From assembly GCF_001542625.1 (NCBI RefSeq), contig NZ_CP016279.1, positions 4,898,001 through 4,962,000 on the forward strand: DNA of 64,000 bases. The letters are read 5' to 3'. Of the stretch, positions 33,596 through 43,773 are shown in pieces. Each line of letters starts with the position of its first letter. Position 1 is the stretch's first letter. The DNA comes from Streptomyces griseochromogenes (GTDB lineage Bacteria; Actinomycetota; Actinomycetes; Streptomycetales; Streptomycetaceae). The translations under genes were made by a program, and so were the position numbers. Below the pieces are notes generated by a model, which worked only from the letters and a program-made list of their open reading frames with translations, made no database searches and was not told the origin of the DNA.

Positions 33596-36318
33596 TCCGT
33601 GGCGCCCGCGTCGCGCATCGCCCGCCACACCCGGTCGCGAGTGAAGGGCAGTTCGGTGAAGCGGACGCCGGTCGCATCACGAAGGGCGTTGGCGAAGGCG
33701 GGGGCGACCGGGTTGAAGGGGCTCTCGCTCATCGACTTGGCGCCCAGGGGGCCGATGGCGTCCGCCGTGTCCATGAAGTGGACCTCGGTGCGCGGAATGT
33801 CGGCGTACTGCGGGAGCCGGTACTGGCGGAAGGCGAACGTCTCGACCTTGCCGTGTGCGTCGATGCGGACGTTCTCGAAGAGCGTGGAGCCGAGAGCCTG
33901 CGCGACCCCACCCTCGACCTGGCCCCGGCACTGCATCGGGTTCATCACCTTGCCCGCGTCGGCCGCGTGCACGCTGCGCAGGATGCGGATCTCGCCGGTG
34001 CCGGGGTCGACGGCCACTTTGAACCACTGGGCGTTGAAGGCGACCGAGCGCGGAGTACCGCCGAAGTTGCCGTCCGCGGTGACCTCGGCGCCGACCGCAC
34101 GGGCGGCCGCGTACAGGTCCTTGAGTGTCAGGCGCCCAGTGGGATGCAGGACGGCCTCCTCCGCGAGCCGACAGTCGGCGCGCGGGACGTGCAGGTGGGC
34201 GGCGGCGAAGTCGAGGAGCATGTCGGCGAGGGCGCGTGAGGCGCGCAGGGTGGCCTTGCCCGCGACGACGGTGCCGGTGGAGGCGAAGGCGCCGGTGTCG
34301 TGGCGTACGACGTCGGTGTCGGACTGGCGGATGGTGATCCGGTCGACGGTGGTGGCGAGTTCGCCGGCCGCGATCTGCTTGTGCACGGTCGTGGTGCCGT
34401 TGCCGAACTCGGCGGTGCCGACGGCCAGATCGAAGGTGCCGTCGGGCAGCAGCGTGGCCTTGGCGTCGGCGATGTGGCCGCCGGGCGGTCCGGTGGCGAT
34501 CATCGCCAGGGCCGCGCCCTCGCCGACCAGCCAGCCCTCCGGTGCGGGAAGGCCCGCATCGGTCTCCGCCTGTGCCCGGCGCACGATCCCGATGCACTGG
34601 TCCAGGCCGTAGCTCGCGATGTGCAGGTCCTCCTCGTGGCCGCCCGGAGTGACCATCGGTTCATCGGCGCCGATGACATTACGAGCTTTGAACTCCAGGG
34701 GGTCCAGGTCGAGTCGTCGGGCCAGTTCGTCGAAGGCGGACTCGACGGCGAACATCACCTGGCCGAGGCCGTAGCCGCGGAAGGCGCCCGCGGGGACGGT
34801 GTGCGTGTACACCGAGTAGGCGTCGACCTTCTTGTTCAGGGCGCGGTAGATCGCCATGGACTCGCCGACGCTGTGGAACATCACGGCCGGGCCGTGATTG
34901 CCGTACGCGCCCGTGTTCGCCACGACCCGCAACTGGAGGGCCGTGAGCACGCCGTCGCGGCGGGCGCCCGCCTTCACGTGGATGGTGAAGGGGTGCCGGG
35001 TGGTGGCGCCGTAGAACTGCTCGGCGCGTGTGTACTCCAGCTTCACCGGCTTGCGCAGTTTCAGGACGGCCAGCGCCACGATGTCCTCGACCAGCATCTC
35101 CTGCTTGCCGCCGAACCCGCCGCCGACCCGGCCCGCCACCACCCGCACCTGCTCCAGAGGCAGGTCGTACAGGGCGCACAGGGCGCGACGGGTGAGGAAC
35201 GGGGTCTGGGAACTGGTACGTACAGTGAGCCGGCCGTCCTCGTCGAACCAGGCGACGGCTCCATGAGTCTCCAGGCTGGCGTGTTGCCCGCGCTGGGTGC
35301 GGAAGGTGTCCTCGTAGACCGCGTCGGCCTCGGCGAAGCCGGCCTCGATGTCACCGATCTCGCCGTGGGCCTCGCCCACCACATTGTTCTCGGGGCGGGA
35401 GATGCGGTGAGTCTTCGCGTCCTTGTCGTGCACGATCGGCGCGCCCGGCCGCATGGCTTCCTCGGGGTCGACGACGGCGGGCAGCACCTCGTACGTCACC
35501 TCGATGCGGCGGCAGCCCTCCTCGGCGGCACCTTCGCTGTCGGCGACGACGGCGGCGACGCGCTGGCCGATGTAGCGGACGGTGTCGTCCAGGACTCGAG
35601 TGTCGTTCGGATCTTCCTCGGGGTGCTCATGCCGGGCGGTGGAGAAGTGCCGTTCCGGCGCGTCGTAGTGAGTGAACACGGCGTGCACGCCGTGTACGCG
35701 CAGGGCGGCGGAGGTGTCGATGGCGAGGATGCGGGCATGGGCGTGCGGTGAGCGCAGCAGCTTCATGTGCAGCAGCCCGGGCACGTCGACGTCGAACGTG
35801 TAGCGAGCGGTGCCTGTGACGACCTGCGGTCCGGCCGGGGCGGGCAGGCTTCGCCCGACGGACTCGCCGGGCGCCGGCTCCTCGGTGTTCTTCACGCCAC
35901 GTACGGCGTCCTCGATGGCCCGGTAACCGGTGCAGCGGCACAGGTTGCCCTTGAACGCCCGTGCCAGGTCGGCCAGTTCGTCTTCGTCGAGCGCCGCCGT
36001 GGTCATCAGGAAGCCGGCCGTGCAGAAGCCGCACTGGAAGCCCTGTGCGTCGAGGAACTTCTGCTGGACGGGATGGAGGTCGCCTTCGGGCGAGGCCAGA
36101 CCCTCGACCGTGGTGACCCGGTGGCCGTCGGCGCGGAAGGCCGGGTACAGACAGCTGTGGACCGGCTTGCCGTCGACGTGAACCGTGCAGGCGCCGCAGT
36201 CTCCCTGGTCGCAGCCCTTCTTCACACCGAACCAGCCGCGTTCGCGCAGGTAAGTGCGCAGACACTGACCGGGGCGTGGCTCTTCCTCATGAGACCGTCC
36301 GTTGACCTCGACCTTCAT
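33571..36318 (-). CDS. Molybdenum hydroxylase: fused 2Fe-2S and molybdopterin subunits
   Basis: 915 aa, xanthine-oxidase family. Residues 1-150 are the small-subunit iron-sulphur domains: Cys36, 41, 44 and 56 (CDQGDCGAC...SC) for the plant-type cluster and Cys96, 99, 127 and 129 (CGFC...CRC) for the second. From about 170 the molybdopterin subunit follows, with [11 protein letters not shown], the RGYG block and the C-terminal [12 protein letters not shown] that carries the active-site Glu. Small and large subunits are usually separate genes, so this is a fusion. FAD comes from the upstream gene, which it overlaps by ATGA. The PucR neighbour suggests purine or another N-heterocycle as substrate. 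Confidence 0.92.
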   Translation of the reverse strand: MKVEVNGRSHEEEPRPGQCLRTYLRERGWFGVKKGCDQGDCGACTVHVDGKPVHSCLYPAFRADGHRVTTVEGLASPEGDLHPVQQKFLDAQGFQCGFCTAGFLMTTAALDEDELADLARAFKGNLCRCTGYRAIEDAVRGVKNTEEPAPGESVGRSLPAPAGPQVVTGTARYTFDVDVPGLLHMKLLRSPHAHARILAIDTSAALRVHGVHAVFTHYDAPERHFSTARHEHPEEDPNDTRVLDDTVRYIGQRVAAVVADSEGAAEEGCRRIEVTYEVLPAVVDPEEAMRPGAPIVHDKDAKTHRISRPENNVVGEAHGEIGDIEAGFAEADAVYEDTFRTQRGQHASLETHGAVAWFDEDGRLTVRTSSQTPFLTRRALCALYDLPLEQVRVVAGRVGGGFGGKQEMLVEDIVALAVLKLRKPVKLEYTRAEQFYGATTRHPFTIHVKAGARRDGVLTALQLRVVANTGAYGNHGPAVMFHSVGESMAIYRALNKKVDAYSVYTHTVPAGAFRGYGLGQVMFAVESAFDELARRLDLDPLEFKARNVIGADEPMVTPGGHEEDLHIASYGLDQCIGIVRRAQAETDAGLPAPEGWLVGEGAALAMIATGPPGGHIADAKATLLPDGTFDLAVGTAEFGNGTTTVHKQIAAGELATTVDRITIRQSDTDVVRHDTGAFASTGTVVAGKATLRASRALADMLLDFAAAHLHVPRADCRLAEEAVLHPTGRLTLKDLYAAARAVGAEVTADGNFGGTPRSVAFNAQWFKVAVDPGTGEIRILRSVHAADAGKVMNPMQCRGQVEGGVAQALGSTLFENVRIDAHGKVETFAFRQYRLPQYADIPRTEVHFMDTADAIGPLGAKSMSESPFNPVAPAFANALRDATGVRFTELPFTRDRVWRAMRDAGATDQRVSNSS

Positions 36319-37136
36319 CGTGCCGCCTCTCCCAGCTCCCGGCGGATCTCCTCCGCGTACCGGAACGTCATGTGCCGCCGCCACTCGGGCAGCCCGTGAA
36401 TGTCGTCGAACCACTCGTCGTCGGCGACGGCTGCCTCGATCGCCGACCTCAGGGCCTCGCTGGTAGGCGGCAGAGGGAACCACAGCCGGAACGGGCGGAC
36501 CGTCGACGCGGTGATGGTGATCGCGAGGGAGCCGTCCAGCGGATCCAGCGTGCCGATGATCAGCACACCGGAGCGGCCGAGGCCGTAGAGCGACGCCTGT
36601 CGGAAGGCCGTTCGGCAGGTCAGGGCGCGGGCCGGAAGGGTCACCGAACGTATCAACTCGCCCTCGGTGAGGACCTTGCGGCCCGCTCCGGTGATGAAGT
36701 CGACAACCCGGACCCGGCGGCGGGCGCCGGTCTGGGCGATCAGCAGGCACTCCCCGTCGAGACCGGCCGTGAGGGAGATCATCGGGCCGGCCGGCAGGCC
36801 ATTGCCCAGGTTCCCGCCGACCGTGGCCATGTTCCAGATTTTGAACGAGGCGAGGAAAGCCCGGCAGCACTGCTCGAAGAGCGGCGCCGCCTCGGCCACG
36901 AGTGCCTTCGCGAACCCGGACAGCTCGGCGATGGTGCAGGTGGCCGCGATCTCCAGCGAGCCGTCCGGGTGCCGCTGGACGGGGGTCCAGCCCATCCGGC
37001 TCAGGTCCACCAGGCGGCGCAGGTGCGGCTGCGGCTCCGAGAACAGATACGTGCCGCCGCCGAGCCAGCCGTCGCCCGGTCGCCAGGGAGCCGGGTGGCG
37101 TGCGTCCCGGATCTCCACCACCGTGTTGAGGTCCAT
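36315..37136 (-). CDS. FAD-binding subunit of the molybdenum hydroxylase
   Basis: 273 aa, CoxM/XdhB-like. The N-terminal FAD-binding half has [20 protein letters not shown], and the family block appears as [20 protein letters not shown] (the TIGGNL loop that contacts FAD). The C-terminal CO_deh_flav_C part holds [19 protein letters not shown] and [16 protein letters not shown]. It passes electrons from the iron-sulphur domains to NAD or another acceptor. The ATG at 37136 begins the family N-terminus. First gene of the operon, translationally coupled to the fused subunit. Confidence 0.9.
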   Translation of the reverse strand: MDLNTVVEIRDARHPAPWRPGDGWLGGGTYLFSEPQPHLRRLVDLSRMGWTPVQRHPDGSLEIAATCTIAELSGFAKALVAEAAPLFEQCCRAFLASFKIWNMATVGGNLGNGLPAGPMISLTAGLDGECLLIAQTGARRRVRVVDFITGAGRKVLTEGELIRSVTLPARALTCRTAFRQASLYGLGRSGVLIIGTLDPLDGSLAITITASTVRPFRLWFPLPPTSEALRSAIEAAVADDEWFDDIHGLPEWRRHMTFRYAEEIRRELGEAAR

Positions 37137-37214
37137 GACCGTCAGTGAAGCAACGAGAACCGGCCAGAACGACTGGTTCACAGCACGGAAACGACGGCTT
37201 TTCCAGCCCGATAC

Positions 37215-37230
37215 TTGGTGAATCAACCAA
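37215..37230. promoter_or_regulatory. Dyad operator candidate between xdh-like operon and pucR-like gene
   Basis: TTGGT-GAATCA-ACCAA, a perfect 5-bp dyad in the 212-bp divergent region. The TTGGT core recalls the PucR box described in Bacillus. It lies 79 bp from the FAD-subunit start and 119 bp from the regulator start. Confidence 0.45.
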
Positions 37231-37348
37231 CAGGCATACCGCTCACCTCTTCTGGCACTTACGACGTGATGACTCGCATGCACCTGGGGAATGTGAGATA
37301 CCGAGTGTCAGGCACCGCCCCCGGCAGCCGTACGAGGAGCCGGAACGC

Positions 37349-38580
37349 ATGCACGTCGAACATCTCCTTCAGGACGAGTCCCTCGGCGTGCGTCTGCTCT
37401 GGGCCGAGGACGCACTGCTGAAGCGCGAGATCAGCGGAGTCACCGTTACCGACCTGGAGGACCCGGCCCGCTTCGTCCGGCCCGACGAGGTCGTGCTCAG
37501 CGGTCTTGTCTGGTGGAGCGCGGGCGGGGGGAAGGACAAGGCGGAACGCTTCGTCTCCGGCCTGAAGGACGCGGGCGCCGTCGCATTGCTCGCCGGTGAG
37601 GAGACGCATGGCGCGGTGTCGGACGATCTGGTCGAGGCGTGCTTGCGGCATGGCGTTCCGGTCGCGGGCGTGCCGGCCCATGTGATGTTCCGTGCGATCA
37701 CGGACGCCGTGTACCTGCGGCAGTGGGGCGGGCTGAGCCGCCACCATGCGCTGCCCGAGCATGTGCGCGTCCGGCTGAACCGGCTGGTGTCGCAGGACGC
37801 CGACCCGGCCCTGATCCTCGCCACCGCCTTCACGCATCCCGACGCCGACCCGGCCTACGTCCTGACGCCGCCACCTCGCCTGCTGCAAGAGATCAGCGCC
37901 GTCCTTGCCCGCTGCCAGGATGGGCTGGCTCACCGTCGGGCCACCGAACAGCGGACGGCGGACGAGCTCGGCAGGCTGCCGGCCGCTCCCGAAGCCCGTG
38001 ACCTGGCCGGCGCGCTGCGCGCCTGCGGTCTGCCGGCGGACGGTCCGTACCCCGTGATCGTGGCCGACACCGGCGTACGGCGCGAGGGACCGTCGCAGGG
38101 CGCACTGACGGAAGCGGTAGCGCACACGACCCCGGCGTTCTCGGCGGTGGGGCGCCTGCCCGACGGAAGCGCCTTCGCAGTGGTACCCGAGGACGCCGCC
38201 GCGGCTCTGGTACGGATCTGGCCGCTGGTAGCCGCCTGCGAGCCGGACGTCCTGCCGCACGGCGGGCTCGCCTCACCGGCTACCGAAGCGACCGGGTTGC
38301 CGGGGCCCTGGCCGAGGCCTGTTGCGCCCTGACGTCCGCCCGGGGGACCGGGCCGGGCACCTCGGCCCTGACCGACGCCACCACCCTGACCACCCTGGAG
38401 GTCTTCCTCGCCCACGACGGCTCCTGGGTCCGTACAGCCGAGGCGCTGCACCTGCACGTCGGCACGGTTCACTGCCGGATCCAGCGCATCGAGGACTTCA
38501 CGGGCCACAACGTGTCCCGCCTCCGTGACCGCCTCGATCTGTGGGCGGCCCTGCTGTGCCGCACGGACGCGAGCGGCACA
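37349..38580 (+). pseudogene. PucR-family regulator, frameshifted before its DNA-binding domain
   Basis: The ATG at 37349 (SD GAGGAG) opens a PucR N-terminal domain: VRLLWAEDALLKREISGVTV, VTDLEDPARFVRPDEVVLSG and so on, continuing to about 38275. The frame then ends at TGA 38330-38332. One frame away the sequence continues properly: RVAGALAEACCALTSA, then TTLEVFLAHDGSWVRTAEAL and TVHCRIQRIEDFTG, the C-terminal helix-turn-helix, and RLRDRLDLWAALL. So one indel near 38270-38290 separates sensor from DNA-binding domain. Unless it is a read error, the regulator is inactive. It diverges from the molybdenum hydroxylase operon, its likely target. Confidence 0.75.
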
Positions 38581-38588
38581 GCAGGGCG

Positions 38589-38987
38589 CTACGACCGCTC
38601 GACGTTCACGCTCGTCGATTTCACCCGCGCGACGACCGTGACCCCGACGTCCAGAGCCAGCTCCTCCACTGCCTCCCGGGTCACCAGGGACACGATCTGG
38701 TGCGGACCTGCCTGGATCTCCACCCGGGCCACGACATCGTCCATGGCCAGGGCCGTGACGATGCCCGTGAGCGCGTTGCGCACGGAGGTCGGCGGCCCGG
38801 CCACCCCGCCCCGCTCGCTCTCGGCCGCCCGCTCCCGCACGAACCGCGCCAGCCCCGCACCGTCGATCACCCGGTTCCCGGAGCCGTCCCGCCCCATCGG
38901 CAGCCGACCCGCGTCCGCCCACCGCCGGACGGTCTCCGGACTCACTCTCAACAGGCGCGCGGCCTGGCCAATGCTGTACGTCGGCAC
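38589..38987 (-). CDS. Molbindin-like protein: MerR/excisionase-type HTH plus TOBE domain
   Basis: 132 aa. Residues 1-55 are a helix-turn-helix (YSIGQAARLLRVSPETVRRW) and 65-132 a molybdate-binding TOBE domain (SVRNALTGIVTALAMDDVVA, then HQIVSLVTREAVEELALDVG). Such HTH-TOBE proteins store molybdate or sense it to control molybdenum genes. Its place beside a molybdenum hydroxylase operon supports that role. Convergent with the pucR-like gene; the two ends are only about 10 bp apart. Start at ATG 38987. Confidence 0.88.
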   Translation of the reverse strand: MPTYSIGQAARLLRVSPETVRRWADAGRLPMGRDGSGNRVIDGAGLARFVRERAAESERGGVAGPPTSVRNALTGIVTALAMDDVVARVEIQAGPHQIVSLVTREAVEELALDVGVTVVARVKSTSVNVERS

Positions 38988-39028
38988 GCTCGAACCCTAG
39001 CCGTCCCCTCTCCTCGCGGAGGCCGCAC

Positions 39029-39415
39029 ATGCTGCTGCGCCAGCTGGAGTACCTCGTCGCACCCGCCAGGGAACTCCACTTCGCCCGCGCCGCAGCCGCC
39101 TGCTAGTACGAGGGCCTGACCCCCGAGGGCGAAGTGGCCCTGGCCTGGGCGCACCGGATGCTCGCCGAACAGGACGCGCTCCGGCAGGAACTGTCGGCAC
39201 CGCGCGGTGGCCTGACCGGAACGCTCCGGCTGGGTGGCGTACCCACGGCCGTGCCCGTGATGTCCCCGCTGACCACCCCTTTCTGCGACCGCCATCCGCG
39301 TGCGGGAGTGACCCTGGAGGCGCTGTCCTCAGCAGAGATCAGACACGGCCTGGCGGAGTTCGAGCTGGACGCGGCGATGACCTACCTGGACGACGACGCG
39401 CTGCGCCACGTTCCT
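39029..39415 (+). pseudogene. LysR-family regulator remnant
   Basis: MLLRQLEYLVAPARELHFAR begins a LysR DNA-binding domain, but after AAAAC a TAG stop (39104-39106) follows and the rest of the helix-turn-helix is deleted. The sequence resumes as YEGLTPEGEVALAWAHRMLA, then GGLTGTLRLGGVPTAV, the linker and effector-domain start, and breaks off after EFELDAAMTYLDDDALRHV. Both the recognition helix and most of the effector domain are gone. Confidence 0.82.
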
Positions 39416-39509
39416 CACGCTATTGGGGAGGGCGGTGCACAACACCGCCCTCCCCGGACTGTTGCCGCTCCGCCGGCATGGCCTCCCTGACGGGGCGCTG
39501 CCAGGTACG

Positions 39510-41333
39510 TCATCGGCACTGTCCGGACCGGGGCCCGCTCACGGTGTTGTCGCTCTGGTGCAGCTCCGGTTCGTTGCCGTCGCAGGACAGCGGGCCCTCG
39601 ACGTGGTTGCCCTCGAACGCGGGTGCGGACTCGTCGGGCAGCAGGCCGCTGCCGCTGTTGCCGGTGATCCGCACGGGCCCGGTCACCGAGTTGCCGCTGA
39701 CCGCGATGCCGCCGGTGTTGGCGTCGATGGTCAACGCGCCCCGAACGAGGTTGCCCTGGCAGGTCGTCGGCTCGCCACCGATCCGTACGTAGCCACTGCT
39801 GTGTTCGACGGTGAGAGGACCGGTGAGCGTCGACCCGCACACGGTGAGGGCGAGCGCTCCGTCGGCGGTGACGGGTCCGGTGATCCGCGCGTCGGATACG
39901 GCGAGCGATCCGCCGGGCTGCACCGTGACCTTGCCGTCCTGGCTGCCGCCGGAGCCGATGCAGATCGCCTCGTCGGCGGCGACGGTCAGGACGCCGTGGT
40001 GGGCGGCGGCGATGCAGGGCCGGCTGAAGCCGACCGTGATTTCCGTGGGGCTGTCGGTCGCGCCCGGGGTGAAGCCGGGGTCGCCGCTGAAGGTGGCTGT
40101 GAGCGCGTGGGAGCCGGGTCGGAGGCCGCCGGTGGTGAAGCGGGCCCGGCCGCCTTCGAGTGGGACGGTGGCGAGCGGTGTCGTGCCGTCCGAGATGGTC
40201 ACCGTCCCGCTCGGGGTGCCCGCGGCGGGGTTCGCCGCGTGGACGGCGGCGGTGAAGGTGACGGGGTGGCCGAACAGGGGGGTGGACGTGTCCGGGGTGA
40301 GGGAGACGGTGGTCCTGTAGCGGAAGGAGACGATCGCCCTGCCGCTGCCGTGGTTGACTCCTTGGAGCAGCGAGACCTGGGACGCGGCCGGTGTCGCGTA
40401 GCTGCTTCCCCCGCCACCGCCGGCGCCGTAGAGGTTGCCCGGGTTGCCGCCACCGGAGCCGCCTCCGCCGCCGAAGTAGCCACCGCCGCCTCCACCGCCC
40501 CCGTTGCCGCCTCGGGCACCGTTGCCGCCGGGGCCGCCGCTGCCGGGGTTGGGCAGGCCGGTGTTGGGGTCGGTGTCGCTCGCGGGGCCTCCGGGGCCGC
40601 CGAGGGCGGAGTTGGGGCTGCCGGTGCCGGGCGTGGTCTGGCTTCCGCCGCCGCCGGCGACACCAGAGCCGTCGGGGCCGCCGCCCTGGCCGCCGTCCTG
40701 GCCGGCAGGGCCGCCTCCGTCCCCTCCGTGCAGGAGCGGTCCGCCGTTGCCCGCTCCTCCTCCGCCGCCGGCCACCAGGACCCGGTCGGCGGCGCCGAAG
40801 TCATCAAGCCGCACGTCGGAGGCGCCGCCCCCGGAACCTCCGCCGCCATGGGCGCCCCCGCCGCCGGATCCGTGACCGAATCCGCCGGGCCGGGCGAACT
40901 CGCCGTGCCGTGAGCTGCCCGGGACACCGGCGGCCCCCACGGTGATCTGGAGTTTCTGGCCCGGGGTGACGGCCAGTCGGGCCCGGGTCTCGCCGCCGAG
41001 TCCGCCCGGTGCTCCGGTGTTCGGCGGGTTGGGGGCGACGAAGCCGGCCGCGCTGCCGCCCTCGGCGCCGTACAGGTCGACGGTGACGGCGTCCACCCCG
41101 TCGGGCACCGTGAAGGTGTCCGTGCCGGTAGTGCCGTACGTGCAGGTGGGCGGGGAGGCGGTGAACACGCCGCCGACGCCGCAGGGTGACGCGGTGGCGG
41201 AATCAGCCGGAACGTCGGCGTTCGCCGGCAGCGGTGCGAGTATCGCCGTAACGAGGCCGGCCGCTCCGACAGCGGGCAGGAGCTTGGTTCTGAGGAGGCT
41301 CAACGGGGTTCCCTGAGGCAGGAGTTGGATCAT
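39510..41333 (-). CDS. Large secreted glycine-rich protein with Ig-like domain
   Basis: 607 aa. A signal peptide precedes PLPANADVPA (cleavage near residue 40). The domain at about 55-105 resembles the start of receptor-type glycine-rich proteins (FTVPDGVDAVTVDLYGAEGG). Residues about 110-310 are over half glycine, with GGGGSGGGASDV-like runs and GNLYGAGGGGGSSYA at the end. A bacterial Ig-like repeat follows (VTFTAAVHAANPAAGTPSGT, then LTATFSGDPGF), and a beta-helix-like tail with right-handed-repeat character (ITGPVTADGALALTVCGSTL, VSGNSVTGPVRITGN). It is probably cell-surface or matrix. Start ATG 41333; a TTG 24 nt or so further in is possible. Confidence 0.78.
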   Translation of the reverse strand: MIQLLPQGTPLSLLRTKLLPAVGAAGLVTAILAPLPANADVPADSATASPCGVGGVFTASPPTCTYGTTGTDTFTVPDGVDAVTVDLYGAEGGSAAGFVAPNPPNTGAPGGLGGETRARLAVTPGQKLQITVGAAGVPGSSRHGEFARPGGFGHGSGGGGAHGGGGSGGGASDVRLDDFGAADRVLVAGGGGGAGNGGPLLHGGDGGGPAGQDGGQGGGPDGSGVAGGGGSQTTPGTGSPNSALGGPGGPASDTDPNTGLPNPGSGGPGGNGARGGNGGGGGGGGYFGGGGGSGGGNPGNLYGAGGGGGSSYATPAASQVSLLQGVNHGSGRAIVSFRYRTTVSLTPDTSTPLFGHPVTFTAAVHAANPAAGTPSGTVTISDGTTPLATVPLEGGRARFTTGGLRPGSHALTATFSGDPGFTPGATDSPTEITVGFSRPCIAAAHHGVLTVAADEAICIGSGGSQDGKVTVQPGGSLAVSDARITGPVTADGALALTVCGSTLTGPLTVEHSSGYVRIGGEPTTCQGNLVRGALTIDANTGGIAVSGNSVTGPVRITGNSGSGLLPDESAPAFEGNHVEGPLSCDGNEPELHQSDNTVSGPRSGQCR

Positions 41334-41377
41334 CGGCGGGGAGCTGACGCCGTGGCGGCGTCGGCTCACGCGGTGAC

Positions 41378-42457
41378 TCAGACGCCGTCGTCGGCGCAGA
41401 GCGCCCAGACGTCGGAGGAGGTGCTCGGTGAGCTGGTGCCGCCGGTGTGGGTGGAGGCGGTCCAGTACGCGGCTGTGGTGGTGCCGTCCGTGACCGGGGT
41501 GCCGCCGGAGTCGCTGGGGTAGCTGCCGTTGAGGTGGTCGCCGGCGGAGCCGGGACCGGTGAAGTCGGTGGTGGTGACGCTGCCTCCGCTGATCGCGGCG
41601 CCGCCGCTGACGAGCTTGCCGTCGTTGCCGCCGCAGCCGACGGTGGCGGTCTGCCCGCTGGTGGCGGAGGTGGGGCCACTGACCTCGCTGAAGCGCACCT
41701 TGACCGTCGTACCGCTGATGTTGATGTTGTTGCCGCTGCAGATGGCATAGGCGTACGTGGTGTTGTTGCTGTTGCCGCCGCCGCCGTTCCAGCCGACCGC
41801 GGTCCAGGAGTCGGGGTTGGTCTCGCCGTCGGCCGCGGCCTTCTGTCCGTAGTCGTGCGCCGAGTTGTTGAAGGTGGGGAAGCTCGCGATCGGCTTGAGG
41901 CTGCCGACGCTCGCGGGTGTGATGCGGGCGCCGCCGCCGAGCAGGCGGGTGTTCGCGGGGCAAGTGGCGGTGACGAGTCCGACCGTGCCGCTGGTGGTCG
42001 GTCCGGCGAGCTTGTTCATCACCACCTGGGTGTGGTTGATGAGGTTGCTGGTGAAGCACAGGGCGTACGGGGTGCTGGAGAAGTCGGCGTTGACCGCTCC
42101 TCCGCTGCCGCCGATGCCGAGCCAGTAGGTGACGTCGGTGCCGACCACGCCGGTGGAGCCGGTGTACTCGGTGCTGCCGTCGGGGCTGGGCGAGGTGCCG
42201 TTGATCTTGTTGCCGTTGGACGAAGTACCGGTGCCGATGGCCTGGTTGATACCGCCGCCGGAGAGCAGGCCGCTTGTGCAGTGCGCGTTGGTGGTGATCT
42301 CGGAGAAGGTGGAGGCCGGGCCGGCTGTGGCACCGGGGGTCTTCACCGTGACCCCCACGGTGTTGGCGTACGCGACGCCTGGCACTGCCAGGGCGATTGC
42401 TGCGCCTATGACCAGTGTTTTTCCTGCGACGAGTTGCCGCAGACGTCTTGTCTTCAT
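41378..42457 (-). CDS. Secreted internally repeated protein of unknown function
   Basis: 359 aa. The Sec signal peptide ends at about residue 31 (AVPGVAYA). The mature part consists of three similar units of about 105 residues. Each starts with a Cys and a glycine-rich turn (CTSGLLSGGGI, CPANTRLLGGGARITPA, CGGNDGKLVSGGAAISGG) and ends with a YALC-type strand (TPYALCF, YAYAICS, DVWALCA). One disulphide per unit is likely. The function is unknown; the repeats and secretion suggest a surface or matrix protein. SD GAGAGGAC precedes the ATG at 42457. It lies 44 bp upstream of the glycine-rich protein gene, so they form an operon. Confidence 0.82.
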   Translation of the reverse strand: MKTRRLRQLVAGKTLVIGAAIALAVPGVAYANTVGVTVKTPGATAGPASTFSEITTNAHCTSGLLSGGGINQAIGTGTSSNGNKINGTSPSPDGSTEYTGSTGVVGTDVTYWLGIGGSGGAVNADFSSTPYALCFTSNLINHTQVVMNKLAGPTTSGTVGLVTATCPANTRLLGGGARITPASVGSLKPIASFPTFNNSAHDYGQKAAADGETNPDSWTAVGWNGGGGNSNNTTYAYAICSGNNINISGTTVKVRFSEVSGPTSATSGQTATVGCGGNDGKLVSGGAAISGGSVTTTDFTGPGSAGDHLNGSYPSDSGGTPVTDGTTTAAYWTASTHTGGTSSPSTSSDVWALCADDGV

Positions 42458-43362
42458 CGAGTCCTCTCACGTGCGCGGGGCGACCGGCCGTGTGGCCGTC
42501 GCGTAACGCGCAGGGGGCGATGTCCGAGTCGCTTGCTGAACAGGGAGTGGTGGCTGTGCATGAGCCGATCGCTCCCTGTGGGGAGCTCGCTCAGGAGCTG
42601 CGGCAGCGGCGTCTCCAGGGTGTTCCGAGGAGCCCGCTGTCCGCTTGGAGCATGCGGACTCTAACAGCGACTCAAGCACGCATGTACAGACTCTTCGTGT
42701 AGAAAATCCTTGCGGATGCGGCTCTCATCCCTCGATCCGGGTCGCACCTAAGACGACCACACATATAACGGCTGCCGGTACTGGGCCTGGCTTGTGCAAT
42801 GCTCCAGGCTCCAGCGCGGGAAAGTGCTCAGCGTTCAGCCCGGATGGATGACCTCCGGTGCTCACCCACGGGGACTGCGGGCCGGCCGGGTGGCTCCCCT
42901 CTGGTACCGGTGAGGTTCCCTTTGCGCGGGGAAACTCCCCTTTGCGGACCGTGAGGTCGCCTGCGGAAAGGTGCTGCACGGTCGGCATCGACGGAGGGTA
43001 CGAGGACCGGATGCCGGTAAGGCCCACGGGAGGCGCGAGCGAGGTACCGCTCTTCCACCCACGCCGGCGACAAACGTCGTAGACCGCCGCAATCTCACCG
43101 AAGAGCTTCAAGCGTGTCGCAAGTGACGAGGATCTCGATGCGCCTGCAGGGCCTGATCCCTACCCTGCTTCCGTTCGTCTGTCGAGCCTGGGCGTGGAGC
43201 CGGAACGGTCTTCATTCGTTTACTGGCGTGCGGTCAGCAAGTGTTCAGCATAATCAGCATAAAGCGCGCATCTGTTGGTGAATGTCCGCGACGCGATGCG
43301 CCACCAGACGCCTACAACAGTGGCAGCCCACTCCCGAGCAGGCGCAATCGCCCGGACAGCTC
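42458..43362. other. 905-bp gap with one att-like repeat
   Basis: No supportable gene. Open frames on both strands lack domains and ribosome-binding sites. A C/G-rich patch at 42858-42960 has a short direct repeat (CCCTTTGCG twice) but no regular array. The second copy of the 20-bp repeat found at 27112 lies at 43232-43251. Confidence 0.5.
43232..43251 (+). repeat. Direct-repeat copy B (att-like candidate)
   Basis: GGTCAGCAAGTGTTCAGCAT, identical to 27112-27131 except for one G-to-T change, in the same orientation and 16.1 kb away. It is followed by a further ATCAGCAT at 43253-43260. Confidence 0.35.
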
Positions 43363-43773
43363 CTAGCCGTTGCACCCCGCCGCTGACGGCATGTCACGGC
43401 AGGACCTGTCCTGGTGGGACTGTGCCGTAGCCCCGCCGAAGACGATGAGGAGGATCAGGGTGGCCATGATGCCCTGGCTGACAACCGTCACGACAGCCCC
43501 GGCCCGCGCGGCGATCGCGCTCGCGGCGATGGCGAAAACTCCTACTCCACCAGCGGCTACCAGATACCCCCACAACGAGTCGGCGTGCACGGTCTTGGCC
43601 GGGTCGAGGTTGAACCCGGACAGGAACCAGAGCCCAAAGACCGACATCAAGGTGATCAGCTCCAGGAAGACCAGACCGCACCCGGCTCCGATGTCGGCGC
43701 CCAGGTCGGCACGGTGGCGCGGCCGCGGGCCGGTGGTGGCGTCGAAGGCCGGAGGGGCGACAGGCAGGTCCAT
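43363..43773 (-). CDS. Small integral membrane protein (possibly DUF6234-like)
   Basis: 136 aa. The N-terminus MDLPVAPPAFDATTGPRPR is followed by three hydrophobic helices (about residues 30-52, 65-85 and 90-112) separated by short loops, and a polar tail. I tentatively link it to the Streptomyces DUF6234 family from the N-terminal pattern and helix spacing. The function is unknown. Start ATG 43773; a GTG 9 nt upstream is possible. Monocistronic. Confidence 0.65.
   Translation of the reverse strand: MDLPVAPPAFDATTGPRPRHRADLGADIGAGCGLVFLELITLMSVFGLWFLSGFNLDPAKTVHADSLWGYLVAAGGVGVFAIAASAIAARAGAVVTVVSQGIMATLILLIVFGGATAQSHQDRSCRDMPSAAGCNG

Noticed and set aside
34300..35751. A 483-codon plus-strand frame over the molybdenum hydroxylase
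   Set aside because: The minus strand holds all cysteine and molybdopterin motifs. The plus frame has none.
39423..40913. A 496-codon plus-strand frame of Gly/Ala/Val-rich sequence
   Set aside because: It is the reverse complement of the glycine-rich secreted protein. The minus-strand frame has a signal peptide and Ig-like and beta-helix-like regions.
42850..42990. CRISPR-like appearance of C/G-rich blocks (repeated CCCTTTGCG)
   Set aside because: Only two short copies with no regular spacing, no repeat of 20 bp or more, and no cas genes nearby.
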